This document shows, piece after piece, positions 26,200 through 38,250 of a stretch of DNA of 64,000 bases. This DNA comes from Phorcus lineatus (Eukaryota; Mollusca; Gastropoda; Trochida; Trochidae), in the NCBI GenBank assembly GCA_921293015.1, contig OV121092.1:4904001-4968000 (forward strand). Direction: 5' to 3'. The position numbers were made by a program, and so were the translations under genes. Numbering within the stretch: position 1 is the stretch's first letter; every line of letters starts with the position of its first letter. The notes under the pieces are model-generated. The model worked only from the letters and a program-made list of their open reading frames with translations. It made no database searches and had not been told where the DNA came from.

Positions 26200-27170
26200 T
26201 GTCAATTGTCTTTTCAGGCCTGAAATGTCTTACTTCGACAACTATGCTGAAATTGTTGTTTCAACTTCTCATCATATATGAAAGATACAAAACTACAACA
26301 GCATTGCACAATGCACAAAGAGTAAAAGGTAACAATTGCTTTCAACTTTTCAAAGCCGTTGGAAGTAAACATTATATTGTTGTAAATAAGTATACGAATG
26401 AAGGTAACCAGTATAAATGTCTTTTACAAATTTCTTGTAGACATAATTTAACTTATTATGGTCATTGTAAAATAAGATGACACAGATATTCCTAATAGAC
26501 CTCCTTAATTGCAAAACATTCCAAACATGTTTAAAGATATCTAGAATTTCATTTTAAACCTAGGGTTAAATATACCGTAAGATTGGTCTTAATGTTAAAG
26601 GTTAAAGGTTGCCCTCTAAACACTTTGATAAACAGTATCTACCTACGTTGACACACACATTGACTTTCAATTACTATCAATGTCAGAATTCTAATCTTTA
26701 TATTTTAGCCACGTTAATGCTATCCATTGAGAATTTGTCATGGGCACCAAGATGTCTGGAATATCACCTTGGCCAACGGATGCTCCTGCATAATTTCCTT
26801 CTTTAATGCTACCAAATAAACATTATAGCTAGATGGTTAGTGACGCTTTGATGCTTTGTTATCTAACTTATGGTAAACCCAATATGTGTAAGTTTACAAC
26901 GTTTTCCAAAGTACATGTATAAGGAAACTTCACTACGTACTGGTTACATATTGGAAATCCTTTTAAGAAATGAAATTACTCTATTTTTATTTCCACTCTA
27001 AACAATTATTACAGTTACTCTCGTTCTTTATCTTTCATTTAGTTAATGCAGATTCTATGTTGGTTAATTTTGTGTTAATGTTGAATATTAATGGTATCTG
27101 AATTTATTAATAAATAATTTAACTGATTATAATTAACTGATTTTTTAAAACTTTTTTTTTTAAAAACAAA
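26200..27170. other. Non-coding spacer
   Basis: AT-rich sequence with short open frames (93 and 65 codons) of no recognisable character. No repeat or RNA gene was identified. Confidence 0.35.
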
Positions 27171-27172
27171 GC

Positions 27173-27305
27173 TTTTCGGAGTTGATTTTTCCTTCTTCAT
27201 AAGACAGAAAACCTTTTACAAACTATCAATATAAATACACACCTTTTTCGGAGTTGAATTTTTATTTCTTCATAAGACGGAATACCTATTACAAAGTATG
27301 AATAT
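27173..27305. repeat. Two tandem copies of a unit of about 72 bp
   Basis: TTTTCGGAGTTGATTTTT through a segment containing CTTCATAAGAC and ACAAACTATCAATAT is repeated about 72 bases later with several substitutions. Confidence 0.8.
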
Positions 27306-27869
27306 CATATCATGAGCATCCATGCAAAGAGGACAATCAAAAGACAAAGTTATGACCGAAAAATGCAGTGAACAGAATATCTTATATAGAACAGTCGATA
27401 ATGCTGGGGTTTTTTATTATCAAAACTCGATGAAACATCAATACTCTTACACTATCACATCAAATTGGCAAAACTACATTTTCATTGTTCTTATGATCAA
27501 CAGTCTGGTGATGAGATATTTTGAATGGTTGATATAAGGAAAACCCTCCCTACTTCTGAGGGTCGCCTTATAACTTCTTGAGGGTCCGTGTATGGATTTT
27601 TTAAAGAATCTTTGTCTGTCTGAAATGTCAAGCCCCGACAACCACCTATGTGAAAGGTCACCCATTGATTCCAGGTTAACTTTCAGGGTAAGTGTGCCAA
27701 GGGGTTGGAGCAATGTTATTGTAACACATCAATGTGAATATAATGGAAGAACTGCTTTTACGAAAGGGGAATGTATGTTTTTGTATGAAATTTAGAGAGT
27801 GAACAAATGAAACATTAGTAAAATGTGGTTAAAAATACCAGCAAAGTAAAAAAATTTGCCCTTGTTTGG

Positions 27870-27966
27870 TTGAGTCCCCTGCAAGTTTCGAACATACACT
27901 CTTAGATTCAGGCAACACGCAAAGCCCTGACCGTACTGACCTTAATGACCAACAGCTAACCAACTG
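27870..27966 (-). ncRNA. Possible tRNA-like or tRNA-derived SINE relic
   Basis: Read on the minus strand it contains TTAGCTGTTGGTC, resembling a pol III A box, then TATGTTCGAAACTTGC, resembling a B box and T-loop, and then AGGGGACTCAACCA. The A to B spacing is longer than in an ordinary tRNA and no clean cloverleaf can be drawn, so this is a relic at best. It abuts the start of the 60-bp minisatellite. Confidence 0.3.
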
Positions 27967-27974
27967 ACTTTGTG

Positions 27975-30300
27975 GGTGAGTTGGTTAGTTAGTTGTTGCG
28001 AGTTGGTAAAGCAGATGGTTAGATGCTACAAGTTGTATAGTGACATGGTTAGCTGTTGCGAGTTGGTAAAGAAAGTGGTTAGATGCTACAAGTTGTATAG
28101 TGACATGGTTAGCTGTTGCGAGTTGGTAAAGCAGATGGTTAGATGCTTCAAGTTGTATAGTGACATGGTTAGTTGTTGCGAGTTGGTGAAGCAGATGGTT
28201 AGATGCTACAAGTTGTAGAGTGACATGGTTAGCTGTTGCGAGTTGGTAAAGCAGATGGTTAGATGCTTCAAGTTGTATAGTGACATGGTTAGTTGTTGCG
28301 AGTTGGTAAAGCAGATGGTTAGATGTTTCAAGTTGTATAGTGATATGGTTAGCTGTTGCGAGTTGGTAAAGCAGATGGTTAGATGTTTCAAGTTGTATAG
28401 TGACATGGTTAGTTGTTGCGAGTTGGTAAAGCAGATGGTTAGATGTTTCAAGTTGTATAGTGACATGGTTAGTTGTTGCGAGTTTGTAAAGCAGATGGTT
28501 AGATGCTTCAAGTTGTATAGTGACATGGTTAGTTGTTGCGAGTTTGTAAAGCAGATGGTTAGATGCTTCAAGTTGTAGAGTGACATGGTTAGCTGTTGCG
28601 AGTTGGTAAAGCAGATGGTTAGATGCTTCAAGTTGTATAGTGACATGGTTAGTTGTTGCGAGTTGGTAAAGCAGATGGTTAGATGTTTCAAGTTGTATAG
28701 TGACATGGTTAGTTGTTGCGAGTTGGTAAAGCAGATGGTTAGATGCTTCAAGTTGTATAGTGATATGGTTAGCTGTTGCGAGTTGGTAAAGCAGATGGTT
28801 AGATGTTTCAAGTTGTATAGTGACATGGTTAGTTGTTGCGAGTTGGTAAAGCAGATGGTTAGATGCTACAAGTTGTATAGTGACATGGTTAGTTTCAAGT
28901 TGTATAGTAACATGGTTAGTTGTTGCGAGTTGGTAAAGCAGATGGTTAGATGTTTCAAGTTGTATAGTGATATGGTTAGCTGTTGCGAGTTGGTAAAGCA
29001 GATGGTTAGATGTTTCAAGTTGTATAGTGACATGGTTAGTTGTTGCGAGTTGGTAAAGCAGATGGTTAGATGCTTCAAGTTGTATAGTGACATGGTTAGT
29101 TGTTGCGAGTTGGTAAAGCAGATGGTTAGATGCTACAAGTTGTATAGTGACATGATTAGTTTCAAGTTGTATAGTGACATGGTTAGTTGTTGCGAGTTGG
29201 TAAAGCAGATGGTTAGATGCTACAAGTTGTATAGTGACATGGTTAGTTTCAAGTTGTATAGTAACATGGTTAGTTGTTGCGAGTTGGTAAAGCAGATGGT
29301 TAGATGTTTCAAGTTGTATAGTGATATGGTTAGTTGTTGCGAGTTGGTAAAGCAGATGGTTAGATGCTTCAAGTTGTATAGTGACATGGTTAGTTGTTGC
29401 GAGTTGGTAAAGCAGATGGTTAGATGCTACAAGTTGTATAGTGACATGGTTAGTTTCAAGTTGTATAGTGACATGGTTAGTTGTTGCGAGTTGGTAAAGC
29501 AGATGGTTAGATGCTTCAAGTTGTATAGTGACATGGTTAGTTGTTGCGAGTTGGTAAAGCAGATGGTTAGATGCTACAAGTTGTATAGTGACATGGTTAG
29601 TTTCAAGTTGTATAGTGACATGGTTAGTTGTTGCGAGTTGGTAAAGCAGATGGTTAGATGTTTCAAGTTGTATAGTGACATGGTTAGTTGTTGCGAGTTG
29701 GTAAAGCAGATGGTTAGATGCTTCAAGTTGTATAGTGACATGGTTAGTTGTTGCGAGTTGGTAAAGCAGATGGTTAGATGCTTCAAGTTGTATTGTGACA
29801 TGGTTAGTTTCAAGTTGTATAGTGACATGGTTAGTTGTTGCGAGTTGGTAAAGCAGATGGTTAGATGTTTCAAGTTGTATAGTGACATGGTTAGTTGTTG
29901 CGAGTTGGTAAAGCAGATGGTTAGATGCTTCAAGTTGTATAGTGACATGGTTAGCTGTTGCGAGTTGGTAAAGCAGATGGTTAGATGCTTCAAGTTGTAT
30001 AGTGACATGGTTAGTTGTTGCGAGTTGGTAAAGCAGATGGTTAGATGCTTCAAGTTGTATAGTGACATGGTTAGTTTCAAGTTGTATAGTGACATGGTTA
30101 GTTGTTGCGAGTTGGTAAAGCAGATGGTTAGATGTTTCAAGTTGTATAGTGACATGGTTAGTTGTTGCGAGTTGGTAAAGCAGATGGTTAGATGTTTCAA
30201 GTTGTATAGTGACATGGTTAGCTGTTGCGAGTTGGTAAAGCAGATGGTTAGATGCTTCAAGTTGTATAGTGACATGGTTAGTTGTTGCGAGTTAGTGAAT
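27975..30300 (+). repeat. 60-bp minisatellite, about 37 units plus seven 27-bp half-units
   Basis: The unit alternates GTTAGTTGTTGCGAGTTGG (then TAAAGCAGATG) with GTTAGATGCTTCAAGTTG (then TATAGTGACATG). These two 30-base halves match at 19 of 30 positions, so the 60-mer is an old dimer of a 30-mer. From 28,888 on, a lone 27-base half-unit (GTTAGTTTCAAGTTGTATAG plus TGACATG) interrupts the array seven times. Units differ by only a few bases. Because 60 and 27 are multiples of three and the unit has no stop, open frames of 592 codons (plus) and 298 codons (minus) run through it. I do not regard these as genes. Confidence 0.97.
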
Positions 30301-30345
30301 GGGTTAGTGAATTGGTTACCTGTTGCAAGTTCGCTGGCTGTTGCA

Positions 30346-31900
30346 AGGTGGTTAGCAAATTGATAAGCTGTTTGCACTGTAAGTGTTTGCGATATTGTCT
30401 GACTTTTATGATAGATTAAGTATAGTAATAAAAGTTTTACATTTTGCAAACATGGATAAACTGAACTCATATTATTAACAGGGAGAGACTACAAAAAACA
30501 AAATAAGGTCATTTTGAACTTTAATTGTAACAAGAATTTTAATGATTACAGAGAGTATAATTATGATATGAGAAACTTTTACAGGCAGTTAACTGGTAGA
30601 TATCCGTTCCTGTATCCAAAGATATTATGTGTTTCGAAAGGATGAGTAATTAAGTTTTGACAATCCTATAACGAACTGTTTTTGATGACAAGTTCATTCT
30701 TCAAAAGTTTATATATATATATATATATATATTATGTTAGTTTATTTCGTTACTGTACTGTAAATGTACATTTCATTTCTTGCTTGTTTATGCCAGAATA
30801 TTTATAAGGCCATTATTTTAGTTTAGACGGAAAATGCAATATATCCTTTTCTTTGGTTTGGTTTAACTTGTTTATATGGACTTCTACTTTCTATCTAAAT
30901 AACATATCTGCGTTACAATACTTGGTATCCCTGAATTTTTGACTTAGCTTCCATTGTATTTCTTTGACAAACTCAACGGATACATATAGCCTCATTCCTT
31001 GAAGAGAACATGTTGAAGGTTTTTGTTCCTTTCTTTCTTTCCGCCAGCTCTGATATTGATTTAATTTCTTTATATCAAATTAGAATGAGGTTATGATTTC
31101 TTGTGTATATCTGTTAACTCTGTGACCGTTGTTCACTTAATGTGAGACCTGATTGGTATTTGTCTTTCAACATGGAACAAATTACTGATTATCAATTTCA
31201 AGCCGGAGTTGCATTTGTCAAATCCAGAGTGCAATACACTTTTTACGTCCTGTACTTTCTTATTGTTTTGAATTACGGTCCATAACCTTATCCTGTTATC
31301 GGATTGTAGTCTGCGTAGTCTCCATGATAACCAAAGGTTTCCAGGAAAGACGGCTTACTTCAACATAAGACAATGATTGACTTAGTGACAGGTTTTATTT
31401 CCTTATTCTTCGGTCAAGCTGAAAAGTCATTTAAACAAGACTTTATATTCTGGTATTTCTGTGTTTCGATGATCAAAATATAACGTAAGAGATACATGTG
31501 CGTAACATAACCTTGTCATTTCTCGATGAAAAATATTACAGATATTAGATTAATGTTTAAATAATTTTAAATACATGTAACTTCTGATTCCCTATATTCC
31601 CCTGTATCAGTTGTAGTTACATAGTTATTTTAGAGATTTATCTAATAAAAAAACGGGTTTTTTTATTTAAAAATTGCTAATTGTAACAATAAAATGTAGG
31701 TTGTTAGAATATTTGCATTTGAATTTTAACTTCTTATTACATAACAAATGTAATGTCAAGCGGTATATGAAGTGCAATTTAGACTCATCTTAGTAAGATA
31801 GCCTTTGCAAATCAATGTTTTTTTTAAGTGTGTTAAATCATGAAGTAAGCTAACCGTTTAAAATTTAGCATTAAGGATTTTATAGAGCGATATGGTGGTA
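30346..31900. other. Non-coding spacer with a short AT microsatellite
   Basis: No gene recognised. Degenerate leftovers of the minisatellite (GTTGCAAGTTCG, GTTGCAAGGTGG) run to about 30,360. An (AT)n run of about 23 bases is at 30,710-30,732. Confidence 0.45.
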
Positions 31901-32016
31901 TCTTGATTTAAAGACACATTGACATCTTCACAGCACCTTGCTGTGCAAAGGAAATCATATGATATAAGGAACTTAAAGAAAATCCATTTGTCCTTTTGAA
32001 AATAGCCACATTACCA

Positions 32017-32508
32017 TGCCATTACCAAAAAATGGGAGGCCTTATACACAGATGACATTTATCTTCCGTATAAAAAGGTCGATTACCACGAGAGTGAGTT
32101 TAATGATGGTTATTATCGTAGCATCTAATGACCGTTATTTCTTTAGTATTCTTAGGAAATTTAGTTTATTTCTAATTCCGGCTATAAATCATCATATTTA
32201 ATCATTGAGTTGGCCCTTTTCGATTGTTCTCAGACAATACTAAAATAAAGGCATTACATGTTTGCCATTACCAAAAAATGGGAGGCCTTATACACAGATG
32301 ACATTTATCTTCCGTATAAAAAGGTCGATTACCACGAGAGTGAGTTTAATGATGGTTATTATCGTAGCATCTAATGACCGTTATTTCTTTAGTATTCTTA
32401 GGAAATTTAGTTTATTTCTAATTCCGGCTATAAATCATCATATTTAATCATTGAGTTGGCCCTTTTCGATTGTTCTCAGACAATACTAAAATAAAGGCAT
32501 TACATGTT
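32017..32508. repeat. Exact tandem duplication, 2 x 246 bp
   Basis: 32017-32262 and 32263-32508 appear identical base for base, with no spacer. This is far more similar than any other repeat pair in the neighbourhood except the LTRs. It is either a very recent duplication or an assembly artefact. The identical 61-codon frames it produces are not supported as genes. Confidence 0.95.
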
Positions 32509-35500
32509 TTGGCACCTTATCTCGGAAGATAAGTCATTATGTTCATTATTTCTATAACTTACACCAAATTACATTGAAAAAGAAAGTGCCTTGTACAAGT
32601 AAAGGATTGTAGTTTCTGCGATTGTGCGCCAAATATGTTCGTAGGTTTTTAAAACGTCATAGAAATCAAGTTGACCTATCTGGTTTCCATCTCAATATAT
32701 GTTTCAATATTTTAACTGAAAGTATCTGTGTTTTCACGTGGAAAGTATCATTGAATTGGAGTAAAAACATCTGCATGATATATATGATGTTTTTGCCATA
32801 ATCTTACCTTTTTATTTCCTGTCCAACAAAATCAGCGGGGCTACTGGCATGGTTCGTTTGTCCATCCGGATATCGTTTCTAGAGCAGAACTTAAAACTTT
32901 AATATTTTCAAATTTTGATCAGTCAGCTTGCGTAAATTATCCGATGTTTGTTTTCAACTTGTGTGATTTTGATTTTAGACAGTTCAATTGAAAAGCGAGG
33001 AAGGTTTCAATGTGAAACAATTATTATGTGGAGATTATAATTATTACCATGATACATTAATAAGGCATAATTATAGTCATCGCTCGAAAAACAATCAACT
33101 ACCCACTGGCTGGGGATATAGACGACCCTTGCTCCTTGTTACTGTTACAATATAAATTGGAATCACAATGACAATGGCAAAAAATGTCATAAACTCCAAA
33201 ACAACAAAACATTTTCGCCATTCATGAAGAGTAATTATCTTGCTATGATACACGCCAATAAAAAATATTGCTTGATTTAAATACGAATCATTTCACTCGA
33301 CCTACATTTAAAAAAAAAAGACTTTTACTTATTTTCAATGGAAATCAAGTAATGACAAAAATCATACACTGAAACCAAAATCACATATCATATTCATATC
33401 TTCACATTCATAATATTTTGAAGCAGCACAATCCTCCCGGTCTCCTGGATTGAAGGTCTCAGCATAGTTAATGTATTAATCTTTCTAAAAATAAGACTTA
33501 TTACCAACTTGAAGACTGTTCCATCAATCTAAAGAGTCCAATCATTCCAAAGATGTTTTTAACACAATCACCAGGCATCCCTTCCGCGAAAAGTATATGA
33601 AAGTACTGTTAAAAGATTTGTTAGTGGCATCAAAAGAGCTTTAAGACGCATTATTGATTTACCAAATACATAAGTTGAAAGGAAGCAATAAGACCTTCAG
33701 GAAGGGTTGATATTCAAAACCAAATTAAAATTATTAGTTCTAAGCATGTTCTGATTGAAAACCGAACCAGGAACATTACTGTTATCCTTTACAATATCAT
33801 TGACATTTTAAAACCAGAATAATGAAGAATAGAATATATTGAATCAACCCAATTGGGTTTTAATTATCGAAAAGCGCAAATAGCATGAAAGAATTTCTTC
33901 TATTCCTAGTATGTTGTAATTCCCTACATGATATTAACCTTAGATCTTAGAAGATTTAATCGAATCATCGGTCCTGTTTTAGAACAACATAAATTTCTGT
34001 TTGAAATATTTATATTATATTATATTTAGGTATTGAAAGCTGACGTCAAGTTAAATAATTTCATTGAGTGCTTTTCTTTGTATCAAAGTGAAATTTGGAC
34101 ATTTGAAAATATTCATATCAATACAATGTATATATACACTGAAATACATTGAGCCCAAGAAAAACTGATTTGATTGTGAGGGAATTTCAACTCTTCATTG
34201 GTCTTCGCCATATATTTTTGTACAGGGCATTTTCATAACTGACTGTGTGACTGAGTTAATCCAAATCGTTATTTCTCAGGTTTTATTGATCACATCACAT
34301 CTTAATGTTATGTGAAAATTGTCTGCCGTCAGTACAGACGGCACAATAAGTAATTTTTGTTGTTCCACGGGTTTGTTGCAGCTTTGTCACAAAGGAAAAG
34401 GAGACATCTGTAGCAGTTACAAGATACTCGAGATACTGTTATATCCTCAAGTTTAACTAAAAATACTTAAGTAAAAATACTGGAATACCCAGTTATCGAG
34501 TTTCACATTTCAGTACTCAACCAACGCAAAGTGCTGTCAAGATGTCTATTCTGAAAATGATTGATGAATAGAAACCTTTTTCTGAGAAATCCTACTGCTG
34601 AAGTTAAATCCCCTAGTAGTAAATCAACCAATTGAACACCAAATACTGATTTTCAATTTAGAGAACTGGTATTAAACATGACAAATTACTTCAATTAGAA
34701 GCGTCTATTGTTATTTATGATTTAAGCTGATGTGAGGGTTAAATATCCTTTTACATTATACGACTTAAGAGGGCAGTTCGATTTAGATTGTATCATGTGT
34801 GAGTTGATTATAGATATCGTTCTAATGGTATTCCCTGGTGATGAATGAAATTATTTCTCCTGAAGTACAATGTCAGCTTATTGTTATCAATCCACGAAAA
34901 TCAATGACAGGGATTAGGAGCATAAGCTTGTATTTTTGCTATTCATCAAAATCATCTTTCACAGCAAGATATAATGTTTCTGTCTGGATGTCAACCACGA
35001 CTAATGTGTTTAGTATTTATATATTGAGCATACAAGAAGTTTAATCACTCACGGAAATGTTGTTCATATAGTTTTAAACATTGTCATATACTCAACAAAC
35101 ATATTTTATGTTTTTATGTTTTAAACATATTTATTTCCCAAAAGCAGGAACCGGATTGGTGAACAAGCAAATGCTTATTTCAATAACGCTCCGTAATACA
35201 AGCTGGATTTATGAAAGAAGATTTTCCATATATTTTAAAAGCATAAATTTTGTTCATTTGGTAATGGCAATGATATTTTGATTTCAGAAATTTGATTAGT
35301 TTTTAGAACTTGCTTTTTATAACTCAATTTCATAGGTACACTCTCTCTTGGTCAGCACTAAGATGTCTAAAGGTTTGATCCTTTGTGAAAGATCAGAGAT
35401 CTACTAATGGACAGCTGCCATCTTGAGAATTAACAAATACCCAAAGGGATAGATAAGTCAGATTGTTTTATTAATGTCTTCCAAACAATTCTGCCACAAA

Positions 35501-36417
35501 CTCCATGTACGAAAAGTAAGTTTAACTCCCCACTTTGCCAGATGTGGTTCAAAATCTTAATTAGTTAATTATTTAAATATAGACTGGAACCGTGGCACAT
35601 TTCAATAACATCACTATTGTACAAACATTTCTGGAAATAATTAGATGTTTAACCCCATTTAACATGCATTTACATATGACATATATTGCTTATGTGAAAG
35701 CGTAAAAAGTTAATCTACTCCGTTAGGATATTCACGAAGTGTTAAGTTTTTTTACAGAACAAGATGAAGATTTAAAATCAACACCGACATATTTCTGGCA
35801 CTTATTTCAGTAATTCAAGAGAAGGGGAACCTTGCTCAGATTCACCACTTTAAAAGTGACAGATTATTACATACAAGAGAAAGTGTTGATCAATAATGCA
35901 CAATTGAATTCCGGAAGAAGATCGATGCTGTCAATTTACCTCGAACAAAATAACATATCAAAATGTTTATCATTCACAGCTCATGTTTGTCCAGTAAGAA
36001 GCATTATATAAACATAAAATACTTTATCATATGTAAGTAGTGTTTCAGCAACCATTATAGTACTCCATAAAATTTTCTTTTATCCTGTTATCGCTCCTAG
36101 ATTTTACCAAATGCAAACTATAGTGTTATTGTCCCTGCGATAAAAAAAAGTCATAATAGAAGCTAAACCCGCCTGAAAAGATTAATAAGCCACTTGAATA
36201 TCACCTAATTTAAAGTTTATGGAAATTAAGAATATGGATAGTTGTCAAGACTGTTTTGGGTGTCATTTATGACATAATTTTCTCCATTCATCTTTGGTGG
36301 ATAACAATTTTCTTCAAAGAAGTTATGAAAAAGAGTCATTTTGATAAATTGACTTTTTTAGAGAAAATCCATCAGATATCAACATCATTTTTGCATTGTA
36401 CTCTATCCCCATTTCAG

Positions 36418-36507
36418 GATGGATGGCAACGCGACATCGATTTCTTTTCAGAGAAATTTGGTATGTCTTCAGAACAACTCAATCAAATCATTTCCAGTGA
36501 TGAATGA
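36418..36507 (+). CDS. Candidate terminal coding exon, protein unknown
   Basis: After a pyrimidine-rich tract and CAG (ending 36417), 29 codons read in phase 0 to a TGA: DGWQRDIDFFSEKFGMSSEQ then LNQIISSDE. The residue mix (alternating acidic and aromatic, soluble helix-like) and codon choice look more like coding DNA than the surroundings. The matching positions in copies B (about 44,290) and C (about 59,930) keep the CAG but are disrupted, as if copy A kept a real exon while the others decayed. I do not recognise the protein and found no upstream partner exon with confidence. It could be chance. Confidence 0.3.
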   Translation, partial: DGWQRDIDFFSEKFGMSSEQLNQIISSDE

Positions 36508-36719
36508 ACACGAGAATTCATATTGAAAGAAATCAATATGGAGGGATATTAAAAATTAAAATTTTGTCTTCACAGGATATAAGGTCTTGCTGTTCGACAC
36601 TGAAATATAATTCATTTTCTTTCGAATAAGCTGACAAAAGACAGTCTAAGGAAGTGTAACTTATTCCATATGGTGCAAGGTTCATAAAGCATAAATCAAC
36701 AGCATTTATTAATTACTAT

Positions 36720-36800
36720 ACAACCTCTGTTCAAATAAAAGCTGTTTTAGAGATTCCGGCAGGTTCCCCTGGCGGCACAAACTTGCAACAGAAATTTCCT
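36720..36800. repeat. Fragment matching the interior of the 20.9-23.1 kb TIR element
   Basis: About 80 bases with about 78 percent identity to 21,404-21,484, same orientation. It interrupts the copy A alignment after 36.7 kb, consistent with an inserted and decayed element. A 70-codon minus-strand frame spans 36709-36921 and includes it; its product is not recognised. Confidence 0.5.
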
Positions 36801-36959
36801 TGCAATATATCCATCCCCAATCTTTCTGTGCTTTGCGTTCACAAACCACATATTTGGAACTTTCATCAGGAAAACTCAAGTTATCTGCCCTCAATTTCAC
36901 TATCTGCTTCATAACAAGCATGCTGTGAAATTGTCTAGTCTATTTTAGAAGAGAACAAG

Positions 36960-38250
36960 GGTTTATTATCCTTTTGTCATTGGCGTCCCTCTGCGTGATG
37001 GGGTATTATTACACAGACAGCTAAGTGGATGTTAGCGCGGAATAAATATTACATATGGAGACACCGAAGAAATACTTCGTTGTCACTGAAGTGTAAGTGA
37101 ATAACCATTTACTAATGTCAATATTCAATGTGATTTGATGGCCAAAGGAACGCTTTAGAGTTTATACTGAAACTAACTGTAGTTTCACTTTCAAACACTA
37201 TCATATAATTTTATTTTAAATTCATATTCTTTTAAAACAATGGAGTGAAATATTTATATAAAAATGTATGAACGTACAATCATGTTGGCATATGCAAGGA
37301 TACTATTTAGGGCAATGAAGATACAAACGACACACCGATAACATTATAATTTGACAGTGACATACGCCAATGCAAAAATATGTAGGTATTATTTGAACAA
37401 TCATTTATATTAGAAAGCTAAGAACCGAATTGAACCATAATCATTTCTGACAATGTCATTTTCAACTGTTGACAACAACATTTCTTTCGACAAGATTGAT
37501 TCAAAGCAACTATGACATTTTATAGACATTATATAGACTAAAGGGTTCTTTTTATAAACACAACCTTTATATGATTTAGAGCTGCATAGTCTTTAGACCT
37601 CAGATCTTTTATTGCAAATATAGAAATTTATAATCAATAAGAGATATTTCCCTATCGTTTGACAACAGTTCCTGCTCCTAGATTAGATTATTTTTGTTTA
37701 TCGATGTGGTATGTAATTTAATTGTTCAAATTAGTTAATAAATCAGCATTTATCAGGTATGTAAATTGTAGGCATGTTCACATTAAAACAATAACCATCT
37801 AAATTCCACAGTTAGCTTTGATCAAGTTAGATCACAAAACCTTTCAGAATTCAGACTAAAAAGTATATATCAAATACATATGATAGATGAATGGCGAAAA
37901 TAAACCATTTTACAAACTGGAAAATGAGGCCCAGTAAGCCCATGTCAATTTAGTACATTGAAATATACATTTAGCCTCATTGTACATCAATTAAAAAACT
38001 GCCATAAAATCTTGTGGAGTGTTTTTTTGTGGTTATAAATGTTAGCAGCTTTGTTTCAAGGTAAAATTACGTCTTTATGCAAACATACTGTTAGTTCATT
38101 ATAATCTAGCAAGTGGTTAGGTAAGTTCAGAGCAATTCAAATCAAGTTTGTTACTCCTAATGTAAGTTCATAGTTGATCGAGTCCAATAGTTTGAATTCA
38201 AATGTTTATAAGATTGAATAAATGAAAATCATGAAATCACAAACGTTTTA
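36960..38250. other. Non-coding DNA between copies A and B
   Basis: No gene recognised. 36,980-37,080 is slightly GC-richer but has no identifiable motif. Confidence 0.35.

Larger units (their letters stand above)
16900..26200. repeat. Segmental duplication, unit 2 (pair of 8.4-15.3 kb)
   Basis: Second diverged copy, collinear with unit 1 but longer because of the Tc1-like element, the mariner fossil and the 2.2 kb TIR element inserted in it. Removing those leaves a length close to unit 1. The unmatched middle part (about 17.5-18.2, 20.2-20.9 and 23.1-24.2 kb) corresponds in position to 9.4-12.0 kb but is too diverged to align by eye. No gene was recognised in it. A small direct duplication is visible at about 26,118-26,152. 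Confidence 0.65.
31900..36700. repeat. Segmental repeat, copy A
   Basis: Shares ordered blocks with copies B and C: 31,905-31,975 with 38,285-38,345; 33,600-33,860 with 39,210-39,470; 34,480-34,620 with 57,695-57,830; 34,830-35,010 with 40,610-40,780 and 58,000-58,450; 35,360-35,470 with 43,580-43,690; 36,110-36,230 with 44,010-44,130 and 59,630-59,750; 36,410-36,680 with 44,280-44,550 and 59,925-60,130. Open frames are not conserved among copies, so most of it is non-coding. Edges are approximate. Confidence 0.65.

Noticed and set aside
27975-30300. CRISPR-like array
   Set aside because: Repeats are directly adjacent with no unique spacers, and the genome is eukaryotic. It is a minisatellite.
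28206-30470. 592-, 298- and 206-codon frames as protein genes
   Set aside because: They are produced by a stop-free 60-bp tandem unit on both strands. There is no start context, splice signal or domain.
32016-32447. Two identical 61-codon frames as duplicated genes
   Set aside because: Explained by the exact 246-bp DNA duplication; the related block in copy B is not open in this frame.
34321-34342. GCCGTC/GACGGC hairpin as a structured RNA
   Set aside because: Only 6 bp of pairing, no context; expected by chance.
34838-35044. 68-codon frame in copy A as a conserved exon
   Set aside because: The homologous blocks at 40.65 and 58.36 kb read in other frames with unrelated peptides, so there is no coding conservation.
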